From NCBI GenBank assembly GCA_002291855.1, contig DBAW01000247.1, positions 481 through 11,903 on the forward strand: a stretch of DNA of 11,423 nt, given 5' to 3'. Below, piece by piece: positions 1 to 6,416 of this stretch. A program made the position numbers and the translations under genes. Within the stretch, counting starts at the first letter, position 1, and each line of letters starts with the position of its first letter. The notes under the pieces are model-generated. The model saw nothing but the letters and a program-made list of their open reading frames with translations, did not search any database and had not been told where the DNA came from. This DNA is from Sphingomonas sp. UBA1000. Its GTDB lineage: Bacteria > Pseudomonadota > Alphaproteobacteria > Sphingomonadales > Sphingomonadaceae.

Positions 1-735
1 GCGCGACTCGACGACGCTGCCGCTGATCCGCGCCGCCATCGCCGGCGCGGCCAGCCGGCCGACCAAAGGCGCGAACAGATGCCGGTCGACCAGCCCGGCC
101 GGGTGCTGCACGGCGCGCGCCGCCAGCCCGGCTTCGGCCGCGAGCGCGGTTTCGGGATCGGTCGCGGTCACCAGCAGGGGCATCGGCGCGATTGCGGCAA
201 GATCGACCTGCGTGGCATGGGCCTGCACCGCCCGGCGCAGCAGCGTCGAACAGAAATCCCAGTCACCCAGCATCTGCACGGTCTGGCGGATCGCACCCTG
301 ATCGGTGAGCATCAGCCCGGCCCAGCGCGCGCCGGGATCGATCAGCTCATGCTGCTGATGTTCGGGCCGGTTGGGCAGGGTCAGGATGGCGGGGCCGGGC
401 AGCCGCAGCAGCGCCGCCGCCGCCGCCGGCTCGGTCACCAGCCCGTCGGCGATCAGCAGCACGCGCGCATCCGGCCCGATCCGGTCGGCCAGATCGGCGG
501 CGGAGCGGGCGATGTCGATGGCCAGCCCGTCGCGGCGCAGCCGGTCGACCGCCGCCGCCAGCCCGGCGGTCAGCCGTTCGGCATGGATGACGATGTGGCG
601 CAGCCCGGCACGCGCCAGCAGCCGCGCCTGATGTTCGGCAACGCTTTGCCCCGTCACCGACAGCTCGGCGCGCAGCCCGGGCGCGTCGTCGGCGTCTTCA
701 TTGGCGATGATCAGTCCGGCAGTCGGCCCGTGCAT
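1..735 (-). CDS. N-terminal part of a protein with a degenerate nucleotidyltransferase-like domain (cut by window edge)
   Basis: An open frame runs from an ATG at 733-735 to the window edge without a stop (245 residues visible). An in-frame TAA four codons upstream limits the start, and no earlier ATG is possible. I do not recognise the protein with certainty. Residues 7-50 have the rhythm of a sugar-phosphate nucleotidyltransferase: a hydrophobic strand (GLIIANED), then GQSVAEHQARLLARAG (29-44), then the strand HIVIHAERL. This mirrors the family pattern in which 'GKPLLE.QL..L..AGV..I.VV' follows the nucleotide loop. A second strand, RVLLIADGLV (about 91-100), sits where the metal-binding Asp strand would be. 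The glycine-rich loop (G-x-G-x-R) is not visible; the equivalent position reads NEDADDAPGLR, so activity is doubtful. Such domains can be fused to a CDP-alcohol phosphatidyltransferase, which would lie beyond the window. It follows the HPt-like gene on the same strand after 70 bases and is probably cotranscribed. Gene call is good; function is tentative. Confidence 0.6.
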   Translation of the reverse strand, partial: MHGPTAGLIIANEDADDAPGLRAELSVTGQSVAEHQARLLARAGLRHIVIHAERLTAGLAAAVDRLRRDGLAIDIARSAADLADRIGPDARVLLIADGLVTEPAAAAALLRLPGPAILTLPNRPEHQQHELIDPGARWAGLMLTDQGAIRQTVQMLGDWDFCSTLLRRAVQAHATQVDLAAIAPMPLLVTATDPETALAAEAGLAARAVQHPAGLVDRHLFAPLVGRLAAPAMAARISGSVVESR

Positions 736-756
736 GGCCCCGCGTTAGGCATTTCT

Positions 757-785
757 GACGCGCCGCGCAAAGGGCGCGCCGCGTC
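757..785. other. GC-rich inverted repeat between two minus-strand genes
   Basis: GACGCGCCGCGC (757-768) and GCGCGCCGCGTC (774-785) form a 12-base stem with one C-C mismatch and a 5-base loop. It lies in the 70-base gap after the HPt-like gene stop and ahead of the next gene on the same strand. No T tract follows on either strand, so a classical intrinsic terminator is not supported. It may act as a transcript-stabilising or attenuating hairpin. Confidence 0.3.
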
Positions 786-805
786 TTGCCCCTTCGCGGC
801 CCCGG

Positions 806-1108
806 TTATTGCACGCCCATCACGACCAGCGCGCGCTCGATCGCGGCCAGCGCCTCGGCATCGCCGCGCGGCGCGGCTGCGGCCTCGTCGGCCAGCTCGA
901 TCAGCCGCCCGGCGCCGAAGCTTGCTGCCAGCCCTTTCAGGCGCAGCGTCGCTTCCTGCCATTCGGCATCGCTGCGCGCGCGCGCCATCGCCTCGGCATG
1001 GCGCGCCGCGCTGTCGATGAACGCCGACCGAAGCTCGGCCACCAGCCCGGGATCGTCGCCGACGGCGGCGGCAAGGGCGAGTTCGAGGGCGGAGGGTTCG
1101 TAGGACAT
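806..1108 (-). CDS. Small HPt-like (histidine phosphotransfer domain) protein lacking the phosphoacceptor histidine
   Basis: This 100-residue helical protein resembles a stand-alone HPt domain. HPt proteins relay phosphate between sensor kinases and response regulators, using a His in an H-x-L-K-G motif on a four-helix bundle. Residues 50-68 read WQEATLRLKGLAASFGAGR and match the family pattern 'A-H-x-L-K-G-x-A-x-x-x-G-A', followed by the expected helix LIELADEAA. At the His position (residue 55) there is Leu, from codon CTG, in TLRLKG. The only His is H37, in the preceding helix. The length is normal for a single HPt domain, and no membrane segment is seen. The ATG at 1106-1108 has no clear Shine-Dalgarno sequence; a TAGTCT motif 7-12 bases upstream would fit a nearly leaderless mRNA. 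The gene diverges from the coiled-coil gene and precedes the partial gene at 1-735. I infer a binding or regulatory pseudo-HPt rather than a phosphorelay enzyme. Confidence 0.75.
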   Translation of the reverse strand: MSYEPSALELALAAAVGDDPGLVAELRSAFIDSAARHAEAMARARSDAEWQEATLRLKGLAASFGAGRLIELADEAAAAPRGDAEALAAIERALVVMGVQ

Positions 1109-1131
1109 GGCATAAGACTAGCGCGCCGGGC

Positions 1132-1148
1132 GTTAACACTTCGTTTAA
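1132..1148 (-). promoter_or_regulatory. Candidate CtrA binding box
   Basis: Read on the minus strand, the site is TAAA, seven bases, then TTAAC. The alphaproteobacterial cell-cycle regulator CtrA recognises TTAA-N7-TTAAC, so the right half matches fully and the left half in three of four bases. In the one-base-shifted register both half-sites are perfect TTAA but the spacer is 8. The motif ends 23 bases before the HPt-like start codon, a location usual for a CtrA-controlled promoter, and about 90 bases before the coiled-coil gene. TTAA is rare in this GC-rich window, which adds some weight. Binding is inferred from the motif alone. Confidence 0.4.
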
Positions 1149-1197
1149 GAAGCCGCCCGTGGCCGTCCGTCGGCCGCCATGCAGGCGCGCGGCGACT

Positions 1198-1213
1198 GGC
1201 TTGTTCTCAAGCC
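1198..1213. repeat. 16-base perfect inverted repeat (possible operator)
   Basis: GGCTTG (1198-1203) and CAAGCC (1208-1213) are perfect inverted arms around TTCT. The site is 24 bases upstream of the coiled-coil gene start and overlaps a possible -35 element. This would suit a dimeric repressor operator or a small hairpin in the leader. No regulator is recognised from the motif. Confidence 0.25.
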
Positions 1214-1237
1214 GTGAAAAGCTGGTAAACAGGCGCG

Positions 1238-3541
1238 ATGAGCGGGGCGAACATCGTCGGCCTCCGGCCGGACCAGCAGCATGAAGACCAACAGGATGAT
1301 CGGGTGATCGAGGTGGCGGACAGCGCCGCGCACGATGCCGGACCGGGGCAGGATGCCGATGCCATGGCGGCCGATGCGCCGCCGCCGGGCCGGGGGGCTG
1401 CCATGCTGACCGGGGCGCTGGCGTTGGGCTGGCTGGGCTTTGCCGGGTGGAGCGCGGCCCCGCGCCTGTCCGCCGGGGGCCTGACGCCCGCCGATCTGGC
1501 CGGGCTGATCGCCCTGTGGAGCGCGCCGCTGGCGCTGCTCGGCGTGCTGTTCCTCGCGCTGCTGCGCACCAGCCGCGCCGAATCGCTGCGCTTTGCCGAC
1601 ACCGCACGGCGCATGCGGGCCGAGGCGGCGGCGCTCGACTATCGCGTGTCGGAGCTGACCGCGCGACTGGAGGCCAATCGCGAGGCGCTCGCCATCCAGG
1701 CCGAACATATGCTGCGGCTGGGCGATGATGCGACCGGGCGGCTGGCGGCGCTGACCGCCGGGATGCGCGGCGAGGCGCAGGAAATGGCCCGCCAGGCCGA
1801 AGGGCTGAAGGCCGCCGCCGATGCCGCGCGCAGCGATCTGACCGCGCTGATGCACAGCCTGCCCCGCGCCCAGACCCAGACCCGCCAGCTGAGCGCGGCG
1901 CTGCAGGAAGCGGGCGTCGGCGCGCTCGAACAGGCCGGCGCGCTGGAAGCACAGCTCTCCGCCCTGCTCGCACGCGGGCGCGAGGCCGATCAGGTGGCAT
2001 CGGGCGCGGCGCAGCGGCTGGCGACGCATCTGGAACGCATGGACGCGGCGAGCAAGGATGCCGGCGAACGGCTGGACAGCGCCGCCGGGCGCATGGGCGG
2101 TGCGGTCGATGCCGCGCTTGCCCGTGCCGCCGACGCGCTCGACGAAGCGCGGCGCAGCATGGAGACGCAGGGCGCGGCAATGCTCGCGATGATCGAACAG
2201 GCGCGCGGCGCGCTCGACCGCACCGGCGCCGAAACCGCGCAGGATCTGGCCCGGCGGCTGGCGGAACTGGCCGCTGGCATTGACTCGCTCGGCACCGGCC
2301 TCGCCGCGCATGACGGCACCGGCCGCGCGCTGGTCGAACGGCTCGAATCGGGCCTTGCCGAAATCGAGGCCCGCCTTGGCCGGATCGCGACCGACGGCAC
2401 CGCCCAGACCGAAAGGCTGGCGGAGGCGCTGGCCGGGCTGAGCGGCCATGCCGAGACGCTGGCGACGCGGCTTGCCGATGCCGACGCGGCTGCCGACAGC
2501 TTTGTGGCGCGTGCCGAGACGCTGCTGACCGCGCTCGACGCGAGCGCGCGCGAGATTGACGAGACGCTGCCGGCCGCGCTTGGCCGTCTCGACCAGTATA
2601 GCAGCGCCAGCCGCGACCGGATCGCCGCCATGTCGCCGGGCATCGAAGCCATCGAGGCCGGGGCGACGCAGGCGCTCGACCGGCTCGCCCAGACCGAAAA
2701 GCTGCTCGAACAGCAGCGCGAGGCGATCGAACTGCTCGGCCTCAGCGCCGAGCGGCAGCTGGCCGCCAGCCGCAAATCGGCCGGCGAGCTGGACGAAACG
2801 GTGGGCGCCGCGCGCGACCGGATCGCCGATCTTGCCGATGGTGCAGGCCAGCAGCTGGTCGGCGTGATGCTGCGCGTCCGCGATGCCGCCGCTCAGGCGG
2901 CCGAGCGGGCGCGCGAAACGCTCGACCGGGTCGTGCCCGAAGCCGCTGCGGCAATGGCCGAGGCCGGATCGGATGCGGTGCGCCAGGCGCTCGGCCACCG
3001 CGTCGAAGTGCAGATCGCCGCACTCGCCAAGGCCGCCGAACATGCGGTCGAGGCGGCGAATTATGCGTCAGACCGGCTGAGCCGCCAGATCGCCGCCGTC
3101 ACCGACAGCACCCAGCTGCTCGAGGCGCGGCTCGACAAGGCGCGCGACGCGGCCGAGGACAGCCACCGTGAAAGCTTTGCCCGCCGCGCCTCGCTGCTGA
3201 TCGAGGCGCTGAACTCGACCGCCATCGACGTCGCCAAGATCATGTCGAGCGAAGTCACCGACAGCGCCTGGGCCGCCTATCTGAAGGGGGATCGCGGCGT
3301 GTTCACCCGCCGCGCGGTGCGGCTGCTCGAAGCCGGGGAGACGCGCGAGATCCTGCGTCACTACGAGGCCGACGGCGAATTCCGCGATCAGGTCAATCGC
3401 TACATCCATGATTTCGAGGCGATGCTGCGCCATGTGCTGGCAACGCGCGAAGGCGCCCAGATCGGCGTGACGCTGCTCAGCGCCGATATGGGCAAGCTCT
3501 ATGTCGCGCTCGCCCAAGCCATTGAGCGGCTGCGGACCTGA
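1238..3541 (+). CDS. Membrane-anchored long coiled-coil protein with a conserved-looking C-terminal domain, function unknown
   Basis: This 767-residue protein has four parts. Residues 1-53 are an acidic, Gln/Asp-rich cytoplasmic head. Two hydrophobic segments follow (about 56-74 and 86-109) with a short polar turn, so both ends should face the same side, presumably the cytoplasm. Residues 115 to about 640 are an Ala/Glu/Arg/Leu-rich, proline-poor region with heptad-like spacing, predicted as a long coiled coil. Residues about 646-767 form a more compact domain, starting SFARRASLLIEALNS and containing TDSAWAAYLKGDRGVFTRRA, with an unusually even mix of aromatic and charged residues. Database tools often label such proteins 'ATPase', 'kinesin-like' or 'apolipoprotein A-like' only because of the coiled coil. 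I see no Walker A motif and no HAMP or methyl-accepting signature. An in-frame TAA at 1226-1228 fixes the ATG at 1238 as the first start; the AGG at 1231-1233 is a weak ribosome site. A scaffold or envelope-organising role is only an inference. Confidence 0.9.
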   Translation: MSGANIVGLRPDQQHEDQQDDRVIEVADSAAHDAGPGQDADAMAADAPPPGRGAAMLTGALALGWLGFAGWSAAPRLSAGGLTPADLAGLIALWSAPLALLGVLFLALLRTSRAESLRFADTARRMRAEAAALDYRVSELTARLEANREALAIQAEHMLRLGDDATGRLAALTAGMRGEAQEMARQAEGLKAAADAARSDLTALMHSLPRAQTQTRQLSAALQEAGVGALEQAGALEAQLSALLARGREADQVASGAAQRLATHLERMDAASKDAGERLDSAAGRMGGAVDAALARAADALDEARRSMETQGAAMLAMIEQARGALDRTGAETAQDLARRLAELAAGIDSLGTGLAAHDGTGRALVERLESGLAEIEARLGRIATDGTAQTERLAEALAGLSGHAETLATRLADADAAADSFVARAETLLTALDASAREIDETLPAALGRLDQYSSASRDRIAAMSPGIEAIEAGATQALDRLAQTEKLLEQQREAIELLGLSAERQLAASRKSAGELDETVGAARDRIADLADGAGQQLVGVMLRVRDAAAQAAERARETLDRVVPEAAAAMAEAGSDAVRQALGHRVEVQIAALAKAAEHAVEAANYASDRLSRQIAAVTDSTQLLEARLDKARDAAEDSHRESFARRASLLIEALNSTAIDVAKIMSSEVTDSAWAAYLKGDRGVFTRRAVRLLEAGETREILRHYEADGEFRDQVNRYIHDFEAMLRHVLATREGAQIGVTLLSADMGKLYVALAQAIERLRT

Positions 3542-3547
3542 ACGCTG

Positions 3548-3572
3548 CGCCGGCGGGTTCAGTCCGCCGGCG
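3548..3572. terminator. Hairpin between convergent genes, possible bidirectional terminator
   Basis: CGCCGGCGG (3548-3556) and CCGCCGGCG (3564-3572) form a perfect 9-base G+C stem with a 7-base loop, at the point where the coiled-coil gene and the DUF1467 gene converge. The loop and right arm cover the stop codon and last codons of the DUF1467 gene. No T tract follows on either strand, so if it terminates transcription it is an atypical terminator. Confidence 0.4.
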
Positions 3573-3831
3573 GCCGGATGAAATCGACATCCTCCGGCCC
3601 GATCCAGCCATTGACGTAATTGGCGTAATAGAGGCCGAACAGCACCGCCGACAGGATGGTGGTGCGCAGCACGAACCGGCCGACGCGGAAATTGGCCGGG
3701 GCGCTGTCGGCCTGACCGGGGATTTTCTCCACCCCGGCCTCATCATGCGTGCGCACACCGAATGGCAGGACGAGAAACACGCTCATCGCCCAGAACAGCA
3801 GATAGATCGCAAGTATCGAAGTCCAGCGCAT
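3559..3831 (-). CDS. DUF1467 family small inner-membrane protein
   Basis: This 90-residue protein has two hydrophobic segments (about residues 5-23 and 54-72) and the features I associate with the alphaproteobacterial DUF1467 family: MRWTSILAIYLLFW at the N-terminus, LPFGVRTHDEAG (22-33) after the first segment, GQADSAPANFR (39-49) in the loop, and LYYANYVNGWI (67-77) at the end of the second segment. Length is normal for the family. No biochemical function is established that I know of. It is the last gene of the nuo-birA-coaX-rnj series, separated from rnj by a hairpin-forming repeat, and it ends 17 bases from the stop of the convergent coiled-coil gene. The N-terminus matches the family from the first Met, so the ATG at 3829-3831 is secure. 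No strong Shine-Dalgarno sequence is present; the leader partly lies in the repeat. Confidence 0.9.
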   Translation of the reverse strand: MRWTSILAIYLLFWAMSVFLVLPFGVRTHDEAGVEKIPGQADSAPANFRVGRFVLRTTILSAVLFGLYYANYVNGWIGPEDVDFIRPPAD

Positions 3832-3841
3832 TGCAAAGGTC

Positions 3842-3949
3842 GCTCTAGAGCATTTTCAAGCCGGGTTGAATCACCCGGCGACGCGGAAAATGCGTAAATT
3901 AAAGGCCGAGAGTGACTGATCCGATGAAATCGGATCGGTCGCTCTAGAG
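3842..3949. repeat. 108-base two-hairpin intergenic repeat element bounded by CTCTAGAG palindromes
   Basis: GCTCTAGAGC (3842-3851) and GCTCTAGAGG (3941-3950) bound the element. Hairpin A has outer arms GCATTTTC (3850-3857) and GAAAATGC (3886-3893) and inner arms GCCGGGT (3860-3866) and ACCCGGC (3873-3879) around a 6-base loop that includes GAATC, a potential CcrM methylation site. Hairpin B has arms GATCCGAT (3918-3925) and ATCGGATC (3929-3936) around GAA, and extends to about 17 pairs (3909-3945) if two G-U pairs are allowed. An A+T-rich linker joins the two. From memory, elements with this layout (CTCTAGAGC-ATTTTC...GAAAATGC...CTCTAGA) are scattered in intergenic regions of sphingomonads and related alphaproteobacteria. 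Only one copy is in this window, so its repetitive nature cannot be shown here. The left palindrome begins 10 bases before the DUF1467 ATG, and the right one contains the rnj stop codon. Confidence 0.7.
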
Positions 3950-5584
3950 GGTGATTATCAACACATCGACGATCGGCTTCTTGCCGGTCCATTCGACCGC
4001 CTTGCGCCGCACCGCCAGCCGCACCGCCTCGCGCAGCTTGTCCAGCTCGCGCGGCGCGCCGCGTGCGGCCTCGCTCGCGGCCTCGGCGGCCTCGATCAGG
4101 AAATCATCCTTGTCCTCCTCAACCGGCACGCCCTGCACGCGCACCTGCGCCTCGCCGACCGGCCGGCCGCTGGCATTGAGCGCGATGGCGACCGAAATCT
4201 GGCCATAAGCGGCGATCCGCCGCCGTTCCTGCATCGTCGCGCCATCGGCGGGCAGGATGACATCGCCGTCAAGCATCAGCCGTCCGGCGCGGTGATGGCC
4301 GATGATCGCCGGGCCATTGGGGGCGAGCCGCACCATCTGGCCATTTTCCTGCACAATGGCACGCGGCACGCCCTGATCGAGTGCGAACCGCGCCTGTTCG
4401 GCCATGTGGCGGCGTTCGCCATGGACGGGCAGGATGATCTCCGGCCTGATCCAGTCATACATCGCCTTCAGCTCGGGCCGGCCGGGATGGCCCGAGACAT
4501 GGACATGCGCCTGCCGGTCGGTGATCATCCGGATGTCGCGCGCGGCGAGCGCATTCTGAATGCGGCCGATGGCGATTTCATTGCCCGGAATCTGTTTGGA
4601 CGAAAACACCACCAGATCGCCGGCATCGAGCTTGATCGGATGCTGGTCGAACGCGATGCGGCCCAGCGCCGCCCGCGCCTCGCCCTGCCCGCCGGTGGCG
4701 ATGATCATCACCTCGCGCGGGGGCAGCTTCATCGCCGCGTCGAAATCGACCGTTTCGGGGAAATCGCGCAGATAGCCGACCGAGCGGGCGACCTTCAGGA
4801 TGCGGTCGAGCGAGCGCCCAGCGACGCAGATGCGCCGCCCGGTGTCGCGCGCGACATCGGCAAGCGTCGCCAGCCGGGCGGCGTTGGAGGCAAAGGTGGT
4901 GACGAGCACCCGCCCCTCGGCCCCGCGGATCGCCTGATCCAGCCCGGCGCGCACCGCGCCTTCGGAGCCGGACGCTTCCTCGTTGAACACATTGGTCGAA
5001 TCGCAGACGAGCGCGAGCACGCCCTTGTCGCCGATCGCGGTCAGTTCCTCGGCGGTCGACGGCGTGCCGAGCATAGGCGCATCATCCAGCTTCCAGTCGC
5101 CGGTATGGAAGATGCGCCCATAAGGCGTTTCGATCAGCAGCGCATTGCCCTCGGGGATCGAATGGGCGAGCGGCACATAATCGAACGCGAACGGCCCCAG
5201 TTCGAACCGGCCATGCTCGCGGTCGATGACGTGCAGGCGGACCTGATCGGCCACCCCCTCTTCCTCGAGCTTGCCGCGAATGAGCCCGGCGGTGAACGGC
5301 GTCGCATAAAGCGGCACGCCCAGATCGGCGGCCAGATAGGGCAGCGCACCGATATGATCCTCATGCCCATGGGTGAGCACGATGCCGAGCAGATCGTCCA
5401 GCCGCTCCTCGATAAAGCTCAGGTCGGGCAGGATGACATCGATGCCCGGATAGCCGGCATCGGCAAAGGTGACGCCGCAATCCACCATCACCCATTTGCC
5501 CTGGGTGCCATAGAGATTGACGTTCATGCCGATTTCGCCCGAGCCGCCGAGCGCGAGGAAAAGAAGTTCGTTGCCGGGGGTCAT
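3944..5584 (-). CDS. rnj: Ribonuclease J (metallo-beta-lactamase / beta-CASP RNase)
   Basis: This is a zinc-dependent endo- and 5'-3' exoribonuclease of mRNA turnover and rRNA maturation, acting in the cytoplasm. Its 546 residues are normal for the family. The metallo-beta-lactamase core shows THGHEDH (71-77, ligands H72, H74, D76, H77), H141 in LAHSIPEGN, D163 in HTGDW, and H388 in PVHGE. The beta-CASP insertion carries VCDSTN (193-198), TTFASN (229-234) and ATGGQGE (296-302). SGHPGRPEL (364-372) is the RNase J phosphate-binding region. The tail (about 450-546), ending GKKPIVDVLIITL, is the usual C-terminal domain. The ATG at 5582-5584 gives the expected start MTPGNELLFLALGGSGEIGMN, with GGA a few bases upstream. 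It lies 45 bases downstream of coaX and is probably cotranscribed. Its TAG stop (3944-3946) lies inside the CTCTAGAG palindrome of the neighbouring repeat, so the final codon and stop appear to come from that element. Confidence 0.97.
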   Translation of the reverse strand: MTPGNELLFLALGGSGEIGMNVNLYGTQGKWVMVDCGVTFADAGYPGIDVILPDLSFIEERLDDLLGIVLTHGHEDHIGALPYLAADLGVPLYATPFTAGLIRGKLEEEGVADQVRLHVIDREHGRFELGPFAFDYVPLAHSIPEGNALLIETPYGRIFHTGDWKLDDAPMLGTPSTAEELTAIGDKGVLALVCDSTNVFNEEASGSEGAVRAGLDQAIRGAEGRVLVTTFASNAARLATLADVARDTGRRICVAGRSLDRILKVARSVGYLRDFPETVDFDAAMKLPPREVMIIATGGQGEARAALGRIAFDQHPIKLDAGDLVVFSSKQIPGNEIAIGRIQNALAARDIRMITDRQAHVHVSGHPGRPELKAMYDWIRPEIILPVHGERRHMAEQARFALDQGVPRAIVQENGQMVRLAPNGPAIIGHHRAGRLMLDGDVILPADGATMQERRRIAAYGQISVAIALNASGRPVGEAQVRVQGVPVEEDKDDFLIEAAEAASEAARGAPRELDKLREAVRLAVRRKAVEWTGKKPIVDVLIITL

Positions 5585-5629
5585 GCAAATCCAGTGTGCG
5601 GGAGCGCGCGGCCGGGGGTCGGCCTGCGG

Positions 5630-6409
5630 TCAGCCATTATGGGCGCGGGCGTGCAGCATCGCCAGCCCCTGAATCGTCAGATCGGGCTCGACCGCGTCGA
5701 ACAGATGATCATGATCCTGGAACAGCGCCGCCAGCCCGCCGGTTGCGATCACCCGGACCGGGCGGCCGACCTGCTTTTTCAGCCGCGCGATCAGCCCTTC
5801 GATCATCGCCAGATAGCCGGTATAGATGCCGATCAACATCTGCGCCTCGGTCGTCCGGCCGATCACGCTGCCATCTTCGGGCGCGCGGATCGCGATGCGC
5901 GGCAGCTTGGCGGTCGCCCCGACCAGCGCGTCGAGCGACAGGTTGAGCCCCGGCGCGATGATCCCGCCCTTATAGGCCCCGGTATAATCGACGATGTCGA
6001 ACGTCGTCGCGGTGCCGAAATCGATCACGATCAGATCGCCGGGATAGCGGGCATGGGCGGCGATGGCATTGACCACCCGGTCGGCACCGACGCTCGCCGG
6101 TTCGACCACATCCAGCTCGATCCCCCAATCAACCGGCGCACGCCCGGCGATCAGGGCCTCGACGCCGAAATATTTGCTCGCCAGCACCTGCAGATTGTGG
6201 AGCGCGCGCGGCACCACCGTGGCCACGATCACCGCGTCGATATCGCTGCGCGCCAGCCCTTCGAGCGTGAGCAGCTGCGTCAGCCACACCGCATATTCAT
6301 CGGCAGTGCGGCGCGGGTCGGTGGCGATCCGCCAGCGGGCGCGGATCTCGCCCTGATCGACCAGGGCGACAACGACATTGGTGTTCCCCGCATCGATTGC
6401 GAGCAGCAT
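5630..6409 (-). CDS. coaX: Type III pantothenate kinase
   Basis: It phosphorylates pantothenate with ATP, the first step of coenzyme A synthesis, in the cytoplasm. The 259 residues match the family length. Visible motifs are the N-terminal phosphate loop AIDAGNTN (4-11, with D6), the PASVGADR segment (104-111), the second phosphate motif DFGTATTFD (130-138), GGIIAPGL (148-155) with LSLDALVGATAKLP after it, and ATGGLAALF (222-230). Type III kinases need a monovalent cation and resist feedback by CoA; this is family knowledge. The frame stays open far upstream, inside birA, but the ATG at 6407-6409 begins exactly at the family N-terminus and has a strong ribosome site (GGGGAGAG). It starts 20 bases after the birA stop and ends 45 bases before rnj. 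Confidence is high, as every family motif is present. Confidence 0.97.
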   Translation of the reverse strand: MLLAIDAGNTNVVVALVDQGEIRARWRIATDPRRTADEYAVWLTQLLTLEGLARSDIDAVIVATVVPRALHNLQVLASKYFGVEALIAGRAPVDWGIELDVVEPASVGADRVVNAIAAHARYPGDLIVIDFGTATTFDIVDYTGAYKGGIIAPGLNLSLDALVGATAKLPRIAIRAPEDGSVIGRTTEAQMLIGIYTGYLAMIEGLIARLKKQVGRPVRVIATGGLAALFQDHDHLFDAVEPDLTIQGLAMLHARAHNG

Positions 6410-6416
6410 CGGCACA

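Larger units (their letters stand above)
1109..1237. promoter_or_regulatory. Divergent intergenic region serving the HPt-like and coiled-coil genes
   Basis: These 129 bases separate two genes read outward, so promoters for both should lie here. The region is locally richer in A and T (1133-1150 and 1201-1230) than its surroundings. It contains the TTAA-rich candidate CtrA box and a 16-base inverted repeat, listed separately. For the plus-strand gene, TTGTTC (1201-1206) and TGGTAA (1223-1228), 16 bases apart, are a weak -35/-10 possibility. For the minus-strand gene, TAGTCT (reverse complement, about 1115-1120) is a possible -10. None of these promoter elements is close to consensus, so they are only suggestions. 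Confidence 0.5.

Noticed and set aside
79..1020. 313-codon open frame on the plus strand
   Set aside because: It is antisense to the nucleotidyltransferase-like and HPt-like genes and its composition is that of a shadow frame.
711..2180. 489-codon open frame on the minus strand
   Set aside because: It overlaps three better genes in other frames, and the product is Arg/Pro/Ala-rich without recognisable motifs.
1145..3043. 632-codon open frame on the minus strand
   Set aside because: It is antisense to the coiled-coil gene, whose frame has coherent membrane and coiled-coil architecture. The antisense product is Gly/Arg/Gln-rich without domains.
3909..3945. Hairpin B as a simple rnj terminator
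   Set aside because: It is strong, but on the minus strand it is followed by a mixed sequence with only a broken T run, and it is better explained as part of the 108-base repeat. A termination effect is possible but not shown.
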